This document shows, piece after piece, positions 62,082 through 64,000 of a stretch of DNA of 64,000 nucleotides (within the stretch, counting starts at the first letter, position 1; each line of letters opens with the position of its first letter). The translations under genes were made by a program, and so were the position numbers. The DNA comes from Theobroma cacao. Lineage: Eukaryota > Streptophyta > Magnoliopsida > Malvales > Malvaceae. The stretch covers positions 13,798,613 through 13,862,612 of the forward strand of contig NC_030858.1 of the NCBI RefSeq assembly GCF_000208745.1, in the 5' to 3' direction. Under the pieces are notes generated by a model. It saw only the letters and a list, made by a program, of their open reading frames with translations, was not told the DNA's origin and ran no database searches.

Positions 62082-64000
62082 TGTAAAAGGCGTTCTTGTG
62101 ATAAGAAAATGAAGCGTTACAAACAAGTAAGGGATGTACTAGAGGTGGCGAAGAAGAAGATTGGGATGTTCTTGTAGTACTAAATGTCGTGGCAGGTGGA
62201 AGAGAACAATAAGAGAATTAGGGAATAGATGAAAATTAGAGAGAAAAGCTCTCAAGTTGAGAATGTGTCAGTTCGAAGGGGGAGAGAAGAGCCCCCTAAA
62301 TGAATTATGAGGCTCTATATATAGTGCTAAAAGTGATGGTTACTTAAAAATAGGCTTTAATACGCCTAATGAATGACATTATTATGAAGAACATTAATGT
62401 CAATAACCGTTACTGTAATTGGGTGTAATAAAACTTGTTCTCAAGTAAAAGGTAATAGCAAAGTGGAACACGTGAAAAGGTATAAGAGAAAAAGCTATAC
62501 ATGAACAAGTACAAGAGAAGAAGCTATACGAGAACAAGTATATGAGAACAAGTTAATAGGGTGAAACACTTGTACTTAAGGAAAAGGTTAAGAGGAAAAC
62601 CTCTTAACTACCTCTATATTTGAGCCACCAAGCCAAACTCTTCGGAACATCCCTAGACGAAAGTAACCCATGAACCCTGCCACTTATTCCGAGTTGCTTT
62701 CACTATCAACCAAGTGAAATGGTTATTCTATTCGAAGTAGTTGTTCTACTTGTATTAGTTGTTCCATATGGAGTAGTGTTCTACTTATTCTAGTTATTTC
62801 GCGTTAAGTAGTGCTTCACTTGTTCTAGTTGTTCTTTGTATAATATTATGTTTAATATAATTTTTTAGAAAATAGGAATTAACCAAAATCAAGTATCTAC
62901 ATTTTGCCCCCTGCATAAGAATTCTTACTTAAGAATAATTCTTATGCATTATTTTAGAGAAAAGTTTTATTTTGTGCTATAACATCTCAGGCAGTAACAT
63001 CTCAAGTAGTACTGTTTTGGATAGTAACACCTTAAGCAGTAATGCTTTAGGTGATAGCATCTTACTGTCTAGTGTAATATTTGATTGATTATATAACAAT
63101 ATATTTTCAGACAATAATAATTTCAAGATACAAATCATAAAAGGAAAGTTAATCTTTTTCATAAAAACCTTGATTCTATATGCTCTATAAATATGAAGCT
63201 ACTATGAACAATTTTCTTTATTTAGATTCTAAGCAAAACAAAATTCTGAGTAAGATCTGTTCTTTTGCGAATCTTTTTGAACACGTAAGTTTTTCTTCTT
63301 CTTATAATTTCTTATTTGCTCTCTCTCTCTATTTTTATTATATTTTTCTTGCTTTTCAAAAAAAAAATTGAATTTCTTTTGCTTACATGTTTGTTGCCCC
63401 CTGCATGAATTTTTTTTTAATATTTTCAAGTTAAAATATGAAATAAGAAATTTTTCATGCATGAGATGAAATTTTTTATTGAAAGAATTTATATATATAT
63501 ATATATATTCAAGTAGACAAACAAATTGTTTGATTTTAGAGAAGAACAAAAAGCAAGAATTATTAATGTTTCAAAGGAAAACTATCTTGATAAGTAAAAG
63601 ATAAAAAAAAATCCTTCTTGAAACTAGGATTTGTTTCAAGCCTTATTATCCACAAATTATAATTTATATCTAAAGCTTAAAAGTACAAGTGCAAGCAATT
63701 AGGAATTTTTTTTATTTAATTAACTTTTTTATTTGAAGCTCGTTTTGATGTTTCTGTTTGCTTTTGAAACCCACGACCTGGAGTCACAAGTTTTTTTTTT
63801 TTTTNGCTTTTTTTTTTTTTTTTTGTTATAATTTGTTATTTTATTTTAATGTATAGTTTTTATAGGAAAAATATTAGAATAAAAGATATGAGTAAAGGCT
63901 GAAGTAAAAGATGTAAATAAAAGTTAGTGCATGTCAGCTTTTGATAAAAGGATAAAAACTAAAACAACTAATATGTAAATGAACAAAAGGTAGCACATGT
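62082..64000 (-). mobile_element. Second PMD-family LTR element, runs off the window
   Basis: Inverted relative of 51829-59194. Its 3' LTR is 62082-62901 (minus strand, TGTAGAT...TTTTACA, 820 bp). The polypurine tract lies just inside it (62902-62914; GCAGGGGGCAAAA on the minus strand). The interior (62915-64000) matches 57280-58372 of the other copy. A TATA-like CTATATATAG is at about 62314-62323. Near 62982-63062 short degenerate tandem repeats (AGTAACATCTCAAG type) occur, weaker in the other copy at 58250-58310. The rest, including any PMD gene, is beyond 64000. The N at 63805 sits in a T run. Confidence 0.8.

Overview
This is repeat-dense nuclear DNA from a flowering plant, most likely a eudicot. 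It is AT-rich, has spliced genes with GT-AG introns, and carries a spliced receptor-like kinase of the LRK10L/PR5K kind. It also holds plant-type Helitrons, Ty1/copia elements, an L1-type LINE and many LTRs. There are no bacterial-style operons. Species cannot be fixed from the sequence. One assembly gap (22657-23516) and single N bases (43908, 63805) are present.

Layout. 1-924: probable tail of an LTR. About 925-19284: a decayed autonomous Helitron. It has Rep (HUH/Y2), PIF1-like helicase and intron-containing RPA-like modules and a recognisable CTAG 3' end. Three ~3-kb solo LTRs of one family have been inserted into it, each with a perfect 5-bp target-site duplication. 19736-20398: a Mutator-like MITE with a 9-bp duplication. 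21183-24108: a fourth LTR of the same family, containing the gap. About 24480-27720: a 5'-truncated L1-type LINE on the minus strand. 29926-32758: a fifth LTR of the family, inverted, inserted into another LTR fragment. 33135-37170: further LTR-like sequence, a duplicated block and an array of degenerate AGAATCGATTCT palindromes. 37171-42162: AT-rich sequence with no gene seen.

Genes. The only intact host gene I can support is a two-exon membrane-anchored kinase on the minus strand (42163-43539). Two tandem relatives follow. The second (44685-46028) is complete except for one nonsense codon at the catalytic-loop lysine. The third (51487 to about 61900) is broken into four pieces by three separate insertions, each bounded by an exact or near-exact duplication. 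A decayed Ty1/copia element (46413-51224) lies between the second and third copies.

The most unusual item is the element at 51829-59194. It is an LTR retrotransposon with two 809-bp LTRs, a PBS-like site and a polypurine tract, but no visible gag-pol. It carries a decayed plant-mobile-domain (PMD) gene on the antisense strand. A second copy enters from the right edge in the opposite orientation (62082-64000). I found no other candidate for an undescribed system; most of the window is layered transposon history over a small kinase cluster.
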